In this document: positions 1 to 10,888 of the stretch, one piece after another | Numbering within the stretch: position 1 is the stretch's first letter | Layout: every line of letters begins with the position of its first letter | Source of the DNA: Notospermus geniculatus | Taxonomy: Eukaryota; Nemertea; Pilidiophora; Heteronemertea; Lineidae | Reading direction: 5' to 3' | Assembly: GCA_002633025.1 (NCBI GenBank) | Contig: NMRB01000125.1 | Span: 411,437 to 475,436, forward strand | DNA length: 64,000 bases | Notes under the pieces: generated by a model | Database searches by the model: none | What the model was told of the DNA's origin: nothing | The model's input: the letters and a program-made list of their open reading frames with translations, nothing else | Made by a program: the position numbers and the translations under genes

Positions 1-94
1 AGTGGACAGCAGTGATACTGATAATAGTTGAGTAAACTGATGACCAATGATGATCACCTGTGACAAGTGCCTGCTTTTGCTGGAGCGGGTCGCA
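1..94 (+). mobile_element. MITE family A, partial copy (right part)
   Basis: The sequence matches the right half of a roughly 195-bp element with TGTGACC...GGTCACA ends. It occurs complete at 25664-25862, 43039-43231 and 47950-48142. The left part lies outside the window. Confidence 0.8.
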
Positions 95-731
95 AATTCA
101 TTCCCTCATCCACAACAGGATACAAGTTAATTGGAGGTACTATCCCCTGGCATGCCTGGCAAAAACCCAGAAAGGGTTGCCCAGAGCAAAATGGTCTTCT
201 GCAGGCTAAATCTGTGGTTCGAGCCTCAAAGAAGATTCCCAGCAGTCAGGTTATATCAAAGGGAGGCAGCTAGGCCTTGGGATGGTCGGTATGATCAGGA
301 CTGTGTGGAGCACAAGGATCAACGTATTTGCATACCCCCGACCGGAATTCATCCGTCATGTCTATTATGGCCTGCTAGAAAGTCAGAAACCAACTACAGC
401 ACTAAAAGCCTGCCGTGTTTGGTGCGTCGACAAAATGTATGAGAATCGATCCGTTGTTACAATCTTTGCTTTTTTGCTAATTATACAGAGATAGGAAAAA
501 CAACTAATTGTATCAAAATCTAGGTTGAAATATTAACCTTGGGCCTATTTACGGATTTTTACTCATCCTGTTGTAGTGGATTGGATGGGCCCAGACATGG
601 TAAACACTTAATAACTGATTAATGATAAAACAATAAGGTTTACTTGACATGATAACCTCAGGATGTGACAAGAATGGCCGAGATTAAACTCCTTCAGGTC
701 ACACTGGCCATAGAAAGTGGCATGAACAGAA
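95..731. other. No recognisable gene
   Basis: Short open frames only, mutually overlapping and without family similarity. I see no repeat structure here. Confidence 0.6.
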
Positions 732-1224
732 TAGTTGCGCTTCCACTACAAAAAAAGCTGGTATTTGTCCGCTCTTATTCTGCTTCCATTACAGAATTGC
801 CGGGTTTAATAAGTCCGGTTCTATTAAGTGCGGATCTATTTAGTTCGGACAGCATAAGTTGCGCGTCCACTACAAAAAAGCCGGTATTTGTCCGCTCTTA
901 TTCTGCTTCCATTACAGAATTGCCGGGTTTAATAAGTCCGATTCTATTAAGTGCGGATCTATTTAGTTCGGACAGCATAGCCGATCATACTCTGAATCTA
1001 GATGCCGATAAATTTTGTAGTGGAATGGCAATAACACCGGATCTATTTGTAGTATTATGCTCGGCTACAGGTGGCTCCATGGTCGCTTGCGACTGTGCAT
1101 GACCTATCAAAACTAAATAGACCCGCACTTAATAGAACCGGACTTATTAAACCCGGCAATTCTGTAATGGAAGCAGAATAAGAGCGGACAAATACCGGCT
1201 TTTTTTGTAGTTGAAGCGCAACTA
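732..1224 (+). mobile_element. Foldback element family B, copy 1, with tandemly duplicated left arm
   Basis: The ends are TAGTTGCGCTTCC and its inverse complement. The right arm (from about 1106) is the inverse of each of two consecutive left-arm units (about 733-859 and 858-980). A second copy with the same architecture lies at 48680-49164. The 145-codon open frame crossing it is a by-product of the repeat. The TA at each end would suit a Tc1/mariner-like TA target, but this is inference. Confidence 0.85.
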
Positions 1225-1393
1225 CTATCAGAGACTAGTTTAGGTTCGGTCTTGCTCGACACTTCATACACCCACACACAAAGAGGACTGACCGTAGTAC
1301 ATGTAGTAGCGAGGTAAAAACCCCTAAAGTTAAAGTTTGGGTTCATACTAGTCTGATATTATCAACGGTCGAGGTTCTCATCCGACTTGACAC

Positions 1394-1612
1394 TTTAACC
1401 CGGGTTCGAATCCAGCCCGGGCCATATGTAATTTCATTCCCAGCTCTTCACATCAGTCACCTGGGAGAGTAAGCCGTGGTGCCTTGCAAGGGGCAAATAA
1501 AAGACCCCATCCAAGTGAGGAACATGAGTAGCTTGAGATGGTCTCTTCCATAACCAGGGCCAATAATGCTATGGCTTCGGCCCTGACAGAAAAATCTAAA
1601 TAGAAATACAAG
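1394..1612 (+). mobile_element. tRNA-derived SINE copy 1
   Basis: It contains a B-box-like GGGTTCGAATCC at about 1402. The family body follows (GACCCCATCCAAGTGAGGAA, then a core ending GGCTTCGGCCCTGACAG), with an A-rich tail. The tRNA head upstream of the B box is diverged. Confidence 0.8.
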
Positions 1613-1931
1613 AGTTGGAGTGACAGAAACACGTAGGGCAAGAAGCTCTCCCCATCAGAAACTAACTTCACAATCCCCTCATCAGATCAACCAAATTCAT
1701 TCGGCTCCTTGGACAATGGAAGGATGTCAGAGCATTGTACATTGACCTCCCCTTATGAAGGGCCTTTCTACTGCATCGCTGGGTCAAATGCCCTTCTTGT
1801 TATGCCCCAGTCTCTCCTGAAACCTTTCTGAGGAACTCTAGGAAAGCTCAGCAGTCGGCACATCACTTGATCCTTTTTTCAGCAGATGGGAGGTCATCGA
1901 ACACGCTACTTGTACAGGAGCCTAAAGCCAA

Positions 1932-2276
1932 GTGCAGACCGACCTTGCAACTGGAAGCAACTGAACGAAACAGTCGCTGTCGATGTGAGCGGACCCGCGC
2001 ACATCGACTACGACTGGTCATTGCAGCAACAAGTGGCACAATCCAGTCTTCAATCCGGAGCGTGCACATCGACAGCGACTGAAGAGAACTGGAAAACGAG
2101 TAGAACATGAGCAACTGGTTGGAACTAGCGGCAACGGTCGGCAATAGCGTTGCCGGGGTGCGCACATCGACCTGTTTGAGCAACTGATCAGTTGCTGCTG
2201 TTTCCAGCCAGTCGCCCACCGTTGCCGGAAACGCCATTGCCGGTAGTTGCTTCCATTCGCAAGGTCGATCTGCGCT
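1932..2276 (+). mobile_element. Inverted-repeat element family C, copy 1
   Basis: The left end GACCTTGCAACTGGAAGCAA region is inverted at the right end (TTGCTTCCATTCGCAAGGTC). The copy at 22963-23477 shares the internal blocks (GTGAGCGGA, ACTGATCAGTTGCTGCTG, GTCGCCCACCGTTGCCGG). No transposase frame is present. Confidence 0.75.
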
Positions 2277-2768
2277 CGTCTTAACACTGTCACTACCGCA
2301 CCTTACAAGTGCATACCTCAGCATTCTCATAGCAAGACACGACCGAATGGTTTCATAACTGAATCAATACCTTAACACAATAAATCAATTGATAACAAAA
2401 GTAATATGTCCATTGATCAATATTTGCAGCAGGTTTTATCAGCAAAGAGATAAATCTTCCAATAAAATAAATAGAACTGATCAAGATATCCAGGGTCGAT
2501 ACTCAAAGCCACTTGAGGGCAGAGAACAGAGTGGCCTTGAACTTCCGGTAACCCCAGTACAAACAGTCTGAGATCGAACCCGAGATAGAACAATCTGCGT
2601 CGTGTACGTCTAGGCCTTGCTGCCTCGGGTTAAATCTACAAATATGCATTACTACGGACTTCGGAGAGTAAACAGTCCGTCACCTGTGGTCTCGCTACGT
2701 GTAGAAATGCAGTGGTCGAGTCTCCTGCATTGCACAGACCTCCACCCCCTTCCCTCAACATTGGCAGT
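2277..2768. other. No recognisable feature
   Basis: There are no family-like open frames, repeats or RNA structures that I can support. Confidence 0.5.
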
Positions 2769-2990
2769 ACCTGGCCCATGTAGGATTGATCATCCCTGTC
2801 TCTTCAGTCCATCGCATGGGACAGTAAGCCATGTACCTTGTGCCTTTGCAACTGGGCAAGTAAAAGACCCCATCCAAGTGAGGAACATGAGTAGCTTGAG
2901 ATGGCCTCTTCCGTACTTACCTGGGCCAATAATGCTATGTCTTCGGCCCTGACGGAAAAATCTAATACAAAGACAGTACAAAGCCACAGA
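2769..2990 (+). mobile_element. tRNA-derived SINE copy 2, 5'-truncated
   Basis: Body and 3' end of the SINE (CATCGCATGGGACAGTAAGC, CCATCCAAGTGAGGAACATG, CTTCGGCCCTGACGG). The tRNA-like head is missing or too diverged to see. Confidence 0.8.
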
Positions 2991-3115
2991 AATAGTGTAC
3001 TGACACTGTAACCAACTCTCTGAAACCATTCCAACACCATGCACCTTAACCTAGGCCTATAGGCTGATAACACACCTAGAAAGAGATTGCTGAGCCCTGC
3101 TGCTGGAACAAGTCC

Positions 3116-3628
3116 ATGACTTCATGTAGAAGCCATGGTTTTCGAGTTCTAACAATGTATCAGCAAAGTGAAAAGAAGATAATCAAATCAGCCCCCTCCC
3201 TGTGTGCGTATTACCAAACCGTTCAGAACGATTGTTTGGCTAACACCACCAATCTAACTGATTTTCCTTTTACATGCTTACACAGAAGATGTTTTTTACA
3301 AAGATCTTTTGTTCAACACAGTCAGCGAAGAAATATTACTGGCATCTCGATTACAGCCTGTGCAATACCTTGCTGCAGATTGTCGACTCATGCCTACGTT
3401 GTTTTTGCACAATGCAATGATATTTTCATGCCAGAAAAGTTGCCAAGAATTCCACGCAGCGACCAAACATCGCAGTGCCAGAGACTATCTGAGGATGCCT
3501 TTCATGTTGGTAACTGCTATCTGTATCCCAAGTGGAGGGTTCTCGCCTGTTCTGTGCAAGAGATGAGAGAAGACGAAAGAAGAAACTTCTCCAAAACATC
3601 AACGGAGACTGGAGTAAGTGGGCAGTGA
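3116..3628 (+). other. Unrecognised 170-codon open stretch
   Basis: An ATG-to-stop frame of 170 codons. It is cysteine- and histidine-rich (11-12 Cys), but with no domain I recognise. A donor-like GGA|GTAAGT occurs at 3613, so part of it could be an exon. A second frame is open across 3309-3566, which argues that openness alone is not evidence. I assign no function. Confidence 0.2.
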
Positions 3629-3745
3629 GGCCAGACAAAAGTCAAGTCCACCAATAGTTTCGACCCTACACTCAATAATTCAGTGGTATCGGCCTCCGCT
3701 CGAAGCTGTCACCTTCAACCACTGAAACATTTGGTGCCAAAGTCC

Positions 3746-3845
3746 GTTTCTGAACACTAGATGTCACTACCAGTTGTTGACAAACGCATGAAATACTGGT
3801 CGCTGATTGGTTGATGACAGTTTGCACCATCTAGCGTTCAGAAAC
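3746..3845. mobile_element. Short 100-bp inverted-repeat element
   Basis: GTTTCTGAACACTAGATG at the left is inverted at the right (CATCTAGCGTTCAGAAAC). It is a MITE-like hairpin without coding capacity. Confidence 0.6.
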
Positions 3846-3884
3846 ATGATTAGGTCCCATCTGTGCCAGTGGTTGAGAGCGTAT

Positions 3885-3940
3885 NNNNNNNNNNNNNNNN
3901 NNNNNNNNNNNNNNNNNNTCCCCCCCCCCCCCCCCCCCCC
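3885..3940. other. 34-base assembly gap followed by a C homopolymer
   Basis: N at 3885-3918, then about 21 C. The gap is most likely a sequencing failure at the homopolymer. Any frame through it is meaningless. Confidence 0.95.
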
Positions 3941-4689
3941 GGTGCTGTTCCACATGCTCCATGCCCCCAGTGCTGCATCCCATGTGCTGTTTGGGCATTC
4001 CTTAGCCGAATGGATTAGAGCAGGCTAGTCGCAGAGTCCATGATGCCACACCAGTCCATCCAGAATACAACAGCTCTAGTCTCTTGGTACCACCATCCAT
4101 TTATACCAAGCACCTTCGGTGGCTACAGGTCTGGGATCCCAAGTTCCCACATCGCTAAGGAATCATAGTCTGCGTAGATAGAGGGTGGGCTGGGTGACAG
4201 TTTCTGGACTTGTCAGATTGTTGTCATGTCCATGTATTTAGATACCTTTGGCGACTCTGTCCAAGTCCATATGGCTGTGTCAGGTGGGTTGGCAGATGGT
4301 GGTCAAAGTGTCAGTGTGTGAGCACTCACTGACTGAGACCTTGCTTTATTGTCAGTCATTGCGATAGCAAAGATTGCAGCTTCCTAGACCTCTCAAACAA
4401 GTGTGCCTTCACACTTGACTAGATTGCTTAGCAACTTGACCTTCTTCATCAGAGATACAAGGTAGTGGAGTGTGCCCGACATGATCGGAACGATTACACG
4501 GTTGTAAAAGTGCCAGGTACAAGTAGCTAAAGCTAGGGATTACAGTGTTTCTAGGACCAAGGTGGCTTAACAGACCGAAATCTCAACCAAGTGGATTGAC
4601 CATTGATCCGTTTTGTCATTCACTGATGTCAGGTCTCTCCTTGGAAGTAGTTTTCTACGTAGAGAGGCCTTCTGTGCTTAATACCGACC
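3941..4689. other. No recognisable feature
   Basis: Nothing beyond short unrelated open frames. Confidence 0.5.
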
Positions 4690-5165
4690 GCAGTACAGTC
4701 CTTACCAGTACCACCAACCTAGTACGCCAATACCACCAGCACAGTCCTTACTACCAACCAAGTATGCCAGTACAACCAGTACGGTCCTCACCACCAACCT
4801 AGTGTGCCAGTACCACCAGTACGGTCCTCACCACCAACCTGGTACGCCAGTACCACCAGTACGGTCCTCACGACCAAACTACTGTAGTACGCCAGTACCA
4901 CCAATATAGTCTTCACCACCAAATTAGTAGGGCCTACACCAGTACCACTAGTACAGTCCTCACCGCCAACCTAGTATGCCAGTACCACCAGTACAGTCTT
5001 CACCACCAAACTAGAACACCAGTACCACCAGTACAGTCCTCACCACCAAACACGTATGCCAGTACCACCAGAACAGTCCTCACCACCAACCTAAGTACGC
5101 CAGTACCACATGGTCCTTACTAGCAACCTAGTACGCCAGTACCACCAGAAGGTCCTTACAAACCC
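4690..5165. repeat. Degenerate minisatellite, unit about 37-40 bp
   Basis: Roughly a dozen diverged head-to-tail units built on CCAGTACCACCAGTACAGTC and CTCACCACCAACCTAGTACG. Unit lengths vary by a few bases, and single units carry insertions (for example near 4880 and 4930). This is tandem repeat DNA; the frames crossing it are not genes. Confidence 0.85.
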
Positions 5166-5781
5166 CATCACCTTCTATCGACGTTGTGACCAATCATGTG
5201 GTAATTAGAAACATCACCTATGAGCTCATCCTGAATCCAACAGTATCAGAGCCAATCCAAAAATTTGACCACACAACTCGGAGGCAAATTCCATTAAAAC
5301 CCATTCAACTCACCATATCCCCATCAGGCGCTCAAAATCCATCACTATCGGTGATGGTGATCTCAGCTGTGTATACCACAACACTGGACTCCCCATATAG
5401 AATCCCCAAGGCTCAGAAAAATCTGATAGAGAGGAAATTGGCATTGGATCGTTCTGTGGGAAACCGTGACCTTTCGGATCGGTATACTCTAAACTTGACT
5501 CACAGACCAACTGAAACACTCAAATCATTACAGTGTTAGTCAGAATTTGTGACCTTTCCACAAAAGTACGGGCTGGTTTATCGAGATCGCTCAGGGGAAA
5601 TACAGTTTTGCCCATCAGCTTACTCAGTATCCCCCATGGAATCAAGTCTACAGATCAAATTTCCACCAATTGACAAGCCCGCATCCTCAGGTATTGAGGT
5701 AGGTGATCCAATTGACCCAAACCACATGAGACAGGACTTCGCAATGCACCATGAATGCCCTACGTAGAAGCTATGGGGATT
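5166..5781. other. Unrecognised region with a 117-codon open frame (5186-5539, +)
   Basis: The frame reads MTNHVVIRNITYELILNPTV and on, with no recognisable domain and no clear splice signals. It starts just after the minisatellite. I would not call it a gene. Confidence 0.3.
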
Positions 5782-6026
5782 TGTGACCTGCTCTCGCAAA
5801 ATAGGCGCATGTCGCCAGTGTTTCTCCTTGAAAATCCTGGCGGAAACCCTGGTCGCAACCGAGGAAAGGGTTATGGCCTTACAACACAACAGCTGAAATG
5901 TACGTCCCTGTAGGTTGACAATAGTAGTGGACAGCAGTGATAATAGTTGAGTAAACTGATGACCAGTGACGATCACCTGCGACAAACGCCTGCTTTTGCT
6001 GGTGCAGGGGTCCGGAGCAGGTCACA
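5782..6026 (-). mobile_element. MITE family A copy, with a roughly 35-bp internal insertion
   Basis: Ends TGTGACC and GGTCACA, with the family core between (AGCTGAAATGTACGT, TGACAATAGTAGTGGACAGC). Near 5815-5850 an extra segment splits TGTCGC from TCGCAACCGAGG, compared with the clean copies. Confidence 0.8.
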
Positions 6027-6092
6027 TGATAGCGGGCCTGCCTATCGTCTGTCCACAGCATATAGAATCCTCACGAGGTTTAATCTGCCTCC

Positions 6093-6398
6093 ATCTTCGA
6101 TAATCGAAGGCCGATCTGCTCTCCACTGCGTTACATCGCACATCACCCTTCGAGAAATAGACCAGGCGGCGGCGTATCTTGGCACCATGCCAACTTTACC
6201 GGTCGACCAATCATATGACACTTTATATCGGATCTTCGGCTACACTCTTTGTACCACGATTCAAATTTTACAACACCGATTCTGATTGGCCTCTTCTTCT
6301 CGAGGCGGCAGATACGCCGTGGACCGGTCACTTTCTCGAAGGGTGATGTGTGGTGTAATGTAGTTGGTGAGCAGATCGGCCTTCGATCATCGAAGATG
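6093..6398. mobile_element. Inverted-repeat element (306 bp)
   Basis: Arms 6093-6157 and 6332-6398 are imperfect inverse complements (outer ATCTTCGATAATCGAAGGCC; inner CACATCACCCTTCGAGAAA). There is no coding capacity. Confidence 0.75.
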
Positions 6399-6975
6399 AT
6401 CTGCCTCCAGCCAGAAAAGACACTTCAGATTTTGTCTGCCAGCAGCTGAATTATGAAGAAGCCACGCTGCTCTCATATAAAGGCTGTTGATAATTTTGGG
6501 AAGTAATGTGGGACACAGGAGAGTCAAATCATCTGCTGGCTAAACAATTTAGGCGGACTCAGACTGGGTAATATCTGGCATCACAACCCTCTATCGAGAG
6601 AGGCCACCTATAACTTGATTTCCTCCAGAAGTGAATTTATACACTCATGATTTATGGTACTTTTCCTGGATTATCAGCTAGTCCAGGGACGGCAAGCCAG
6701 AAAGCAGATCCCAGCAACCTCACACAATATTCTTTGTTGTGTAGTTCTACCAATCCTCCAAAGAAGGCCGAGTATTCTATGGACCATGGAGGTCCGTTCT
6801 GCAGGATGTACTTTCACCATGTTGCCATTTCCTCTGGCCTTGAGATGAAGAGCTTGATCAACAAATCCGGCCCATGTCTGATAAATGGAGGTGCGATTTC
6901 TTCTGACATGTTAGAGTGTTGTGTACCATAACTGCAGTACTCATGGTACTTGCGGGTGAACAAACACCTCAGAAG
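6399..6975. other. No recognisable feature
   Basis: Short overlapping open frames only (longest 94 codons at 6647-6931), without recognisable similarity. Confidence 0.5.
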
Positions 6976-7240
6976 CGGCCTTGACAGCCTAGCGATTATC
7001 ACGTCCACTCAGCAAGTGGCAAGTCCCTTGTTCGAATCCTGAGCCATACGGGATAATCATCCCTCACTCTTCAGTCCATCGCATGGACAGTAAGTCGTGG
7101 TGCCTTGTACCTTGTGCCTTTGTAAGGGCAAGTAAAGACTTCATCCAAGTGAGGAACATGAGTAGCTTGAGATGGCCTCTTCCGTACTTACCAGGGCCAA
7201 TAATGCTATTGCTATGGCTTCGGCCATGATGGAAAACACA
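6976..7240 (+). mobile_element. tRNA-derived SINE copy 3
   Basis: Includes the tRNA-like head (ATTATCACGTCCACTCAGCA), B-box-like TTGTTCGAATCC, SINE body and 3' hairpin GGCTTCGGCC. About full length. Confidence 0.85.
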
Positions 7241-7654
7241 ATACATCTCGGGAGCTTTCGAGAAGATCCAAGCACAGAAATCTCTTGTGATTGGACAGCA
7301 ACAGTTTGACTCGACAGGTCCCGGTCTTCTTTCCCGCATCCTCCGAAATATCACGGAGTTGCCATCTGGTCGCCCCCACCCCATGGGTGCCGTCAGTGTT
7401 ATCAGGAATAACACTGACACTGACAGACATCGGGGACTATCACGTAATGACCACAGCTTGAACAGAAGCATCCAGATTTTTGCGAGTCATACATCAAATC
7501 TTTGGCAGAGAAAGTGCGGTCGCAGGATGATGATCTATCAAGAAAGACAGTGTCCAAGTCCAAACTCCTAAGTGAAGACCATCTGCCAACAAATTTCATG
7601 ACTATCCGTTCACGGCAATGAGAGAAGACATCGAGTTCAAATGTGCATTTTGTG
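7241..7654. other. No recognisable feature apart from a small hairpin
   Basis: CAGTGTTATCAGGAATAACA begins a short hairpin at about 7395-7418. Otherwise nothing. Confidence 0.4.
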
Positions 7655-7888
7655 TAAGATTTTTTCCATCAGGGTCGCAGCCATAACATTACATTGTATT
7701 GGCCCTGGTAAGTGCGGAAGAGGCCATCTCAAGCTACTCATGTTCCTCACTTGGATGGGGTCTTTTACTTGCCCTTGCAAAGGAACAAGGTACAAGGCAC
7801 CACGGCTTACTCTCCCATACGACGGACTGAACAGCCAGGGATGATTAATCCCATATGGCCCGAGAGATTCGAACCCACTTGTGCACTT
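7655..7888 (-). mobile_element. tRNA-derived SINE copy 4
   Basis: Minus-strand copy: TTGGCCCTGGTAAGTGCGGA, then CATGTTCCTCACTTGGATGG, ending at a B-box-like GATTCGAACCC. The tRNA 5' head is absent at the right edge. Confidence 0.82.
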
Positions 7889-7967
7889 GCTACTCGTGTT
7901 CCTCACTTGGATGGGGTCTTTTACTTGCCCAGTTGCAAAGACACAAGGTACAAGGCACCATGGCTTA

Positions 7968-8133
7968 GGGCTCGTTTCCACCAGCATATGGCATCAGCGT
8001 CGGCGTTCGCATCACTTCTAGGTTATGTCCATTGACTGTTTCAACCACACTTTCGCATCAGTGTCAAACTGTGGTGGAAACAGTCAACGGACTCAACATA
8101 GAAATGACGCCACATGCTGGTGGAATCGGGCCC
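7968..8133. mobile_element. PIF/Harbinger-like MITE inserted in a SINE (TTA target duplication)
   Basis: Ends GGGCTCGTTTCCACCAGCAT and its imperfect inverse (ATGCTGGTGGAATCGGGCCC), flanked by TTA at 7965-7967 and 8134-8136. Ends starting GGG with a 3-bp TTA duplication are typical of PIF/Harbinger-derived MITEs. The superfamily assignment is inference. A central hairpin (ACTGTTTCAACCACA with its inverse) is also visible. Confidence 0.8.
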
Positions 8134-8229
8134 TTACTGTCCCATGCGACGAACTGAAGAAGATGATTAATCCCATCTGGCCCGGGCTGGATTCGAATCC
8201 AGGACCTGCCGCTTGTTAACCAGACTTAA

Positions 8230-9175
8230 GGGTATACCAAAGTGCCAAACTTGTAAATTTATCTCAAGAAGTGGTGTCTCCAAAAGCAGGCATGGAAATA
8301 GTTTTGATTAAGTTTGCACTGCATATCATACTCTATGAAGTACAGAGATCCTGAATATGCCCAAAGTACAAAGTCAGCATGCACCAATTATGTAATATAT
8401 GATAAAACAATGGCCCACTTTTGTGCAAATGTACAGGTCTACTCGTACAAGTATCTGGTACAAACGAACCACCAAAATGTTGTTAGGTCTTTAATGTACA
8501 TGATGCTACCCTTCAACTTGGCTGTATCACAGCAGAAAGGCAAAAAATCAACCATGAAGTTGTTGATTTAGGGGAATTCCAGACACTAATTGGAGGCAGC
8601 CATGTTGGAACTACTTTTGTCCCAGTTCTAAAAATATGCAAGTGCATGGCGGGTTGAACGCCAGTAACTCCATGAAAAGTGTACCGGTACTTGAAATTTA
8701 GTACTTACTGGCATTAACCCGCCATGCACATGCATTGTATGTGATTGTGTGGCAGTTTTAAGAACAACTATTTTCAGAACTGGGTGAAAAGTAGTTCCAA
8801 CATGGCTGCCTCCAATTAGTGTCTGGAATTCCCCTAAATCAACAACTTCATGGTTGATTTTTTGCCTTTCTGCTGTGATACAGCCAAGTTGAAGGGTAGC
8901 ATCATGTACATTAAAGACCTAACAACATTTTGGTGGTTCGTTTGTACCAGATACTTGTACGAGTAGACCTGTACATTTGCACAAAAGTGGGCCATTGTTT
9001 TATCATATATTACATAAGTGGTGCATGCTGACTTTGTACTTTGGGCATATTCAGGATCTCTGTACTTCATAGAATATGATGTGCAGTGCAAACTTAATCA
9101 AAACTATTTCCATGCCTGCTTTTGGAGACACCACTTCTTGACATAAATTTACAAGTTTGGCACTTTGGTATACCC
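8230..9175. mobile_element. 946-bp palindromic element with TTAA target duplication (piggyBac-like)
   Basis: GGGTATACC...GGTATACCC ends are flanked by TTAA (8226-8229 and 9176-9179). The arms (about 430 bp each, axis near 8702) are nearly identical inverted copies, with only a few mismatches visible. Each arm carries the same 85-codon frame on opposite strands (8314-8571 + and 8834-9091 -), differing at one residue. TTAA duplication suggests piggyBac-type mobilisation. The ends start GGG rather than the usual CCC, so the assignment is tentative. Confidence 0.85.
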
Positions 9176-9197
9176 TTAATAACCACTAGGTTATCAG

Positions 9198-9682
9198 TCC
9201 TGTTGAACCTCTCTCCAACAGCTTCAGTTTCTGCCGAGACACGACCTTCCCCTTCACGACGTCGCCAAGTCTTACCCATTCCAATATTTCCAACACCAAC
9301 GCATGCAGCAACAGCATGCACTGAAAACTCCTGAGTGTTGCCACAGGAACAACATTATGAGAGGCTATTGATTCTGAATAATGACTCCACACACGGCAAG
9401 TTGGGTATGCTTGTCGGCAAATTAAGATCCCGAGAGCTTTCGCTATCACACAGACTGCTAACGAGATTTAAATCCCGTTCTCGTTTTGATTCAGAGGCCA
9501 ATAGGCTGGACACACACACGCCATATTTTTTACAATTAGGGATTACCAGTATTACTAATCAATGATTTTCATAAAGGCCAATTGTCGGAAATTTCTTGCA
9601 GTTATCATGGAGCAGCCACCACAGAGCCATGACGTCACCCGGCACGTTGCCGCCGGGCTGCAGGAGAGGCAGATAGTGGTTT
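9198..9682. other. No recognisable feature
   Basis: Only short overlapping open frames. Confidence 0.5.
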
Positions 9683-9970
9683 GTATTAGATTTCTCCATC
9701 AGGTCCGAAGCTTAGCATCATTGCCCTCGTTAAGTACGGAAGAGGACATCGCAAGCCGCAAGCAACTCATGTTCCTCACTTGGGTTGGATGAGGTCTTTT
9801 ACTTGCCCTTGCAAAGGCACAAGGTACAAGGCACCACGGCTTACTGTCCCATGCGAAAAATGTGAAGAGCCAGGGATGATTAATCCCATAAGGGCACTAG
9901 GGCAGTGATTCGAATCCGGAACCTGCCGCTTGCTAAGCGGATGTGATAACCACTAGGCTACCAAGGCTTA
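9683..9970 (-). mobile_element. tRNA-derived SINE copy 6, near full length
   Basis: Minus-strand copy ending in the full tRNA-like head (GCTTGCTAAGCGGATGTGAT, AACCACTAGGCTACCAAGGC). It contains all family blocks in order. Confidence 0.88.
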
Positions 9971-10669
9971 ACTGGCCCTTGTGGAGCCTACCACCTTGAT
10001 GAAGCCTATAGAGGGGCAGAAACGAAAGTCCATGGAACAGGGACTAGACAGCACTGTGGTGAAACGTTGGAGCAATGATGTTACGCCAACAATGTGTACC
10101 ATGCAGTCAGCATTGGGGTGAAATTACGGTTCTCTATTTTCATCCTATCGGCTGTCCATCATTTTTCACGGCTACGGACTTGACCTCCATCTTCCCTGAG
10201 CAAAATGACATCAGCAGCACACGTGTAAACTGCATCCCCATCCACGGCATGTCTCATATCACGACACGAACCTTTGAACATGTTGAATATGCATGAAGTA
10301 CTTGTTCATAAAACAGAGATAAGATCGATTAAACACGGGGCTGCCCAAGGGTCGGTTCATTACAAACACATTCAATAACGTACGTGACTCAACTCCTATA
10401 CGGCTTGAAATCGACACCATAGACGTTACGGTTGACAATCAATACATGTCAATCAACCAGTACGATCAATATTGTTTACTCACAGCGATTCTCGGGCATC
10501 GTGATGCTCAACACGTTTGGAGTGGAAACAAATGGCCGTTGCAAATGATGGTAATTGTGTTGGCAACTTAATGACAGCGAGCCAGGTCCGGGATGGACAT
10601 TCTGCCGGCGGCTTATACCTACTTCGTTTGGAACATAGGTACAAAAAGCACAAAATTGACACACAAAAT
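9971..10669. other. No recognisable feature
   Basis: Nothing supported. The sequence TCGTTTGGAACATAGGTA at about 10625 recurs as TCGTTTGGAACTTAGGTT at 10869, just outside the next palindrome. Confidence 0.4.
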
Positions 10670-10869
10670 GATAATAAACAAGAAGTCAATCTCCAGAATT
10701 CACGAATTTTCGACCCCAACCGGGGTCTTTTTCAAGTGGAACTTTACAATCTGAAACTCTAGAAAAGTCTTTTCTAGAGTTTCAGATTGTAAAGTAGTTC
10801 CACTTGAAAAAGACCCCGGTTGGGGTCGAAAATTCGTGAATTCTGGAGATTGACTTCTTGTTTATTATC
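10670..10869. repeat. 200-bp near-perfect palindrome
   Basis: Arms of about 98 bp on either side of the axis near 10768 (AACTCTAGAAAAGTCTTTTC). Only one or two differences are visible, including one extra base pair (TAG) near 10796. The spacer is essentially zero. There is no coding capacity. Confidence 0.9.
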
Positions 10870-10888
10870 GTTTGGAACTTAGGTTTAT

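Larger units (their letters stand above)
7889..9197 (-). mobile_element. tRNA-derived SINE copy 5, split by two later insertions
   Basis: The SINE is in three pieces: 7889-7967, 8134-8229 and about 9176-9197. The first break carries a 166-bp element flanked by TTA. The second carries a 946-bp palindrome flanked by TTAA. Removing both restores SINE order: GGCTTACTGTCCC across the first site, and GCTTGTTAACCAGACTTAAT then AACCACTAGG across the second. Confidence 0.85.

Noticed and set aside
665-1102. 145-codon open frame
   Set aside because: It lies across the duplicated arm of a foldback element, and its internal peptide repeat copies the arm duplication. No protein family similarity.
3116-3628. 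Candidate 170-codon gene or exon
   Set aside because: No recognisable domain. Two frames are open at once and no flanking exon could be joined. Kept only as an unrecognised stretch.
8314-9091. Pair of 85-codon genes in opposite orientation
   Set aside because: Both sit in the arms of one palindromic element. The duplicate is a consequence of the inverted repeat, and no family is recognised.
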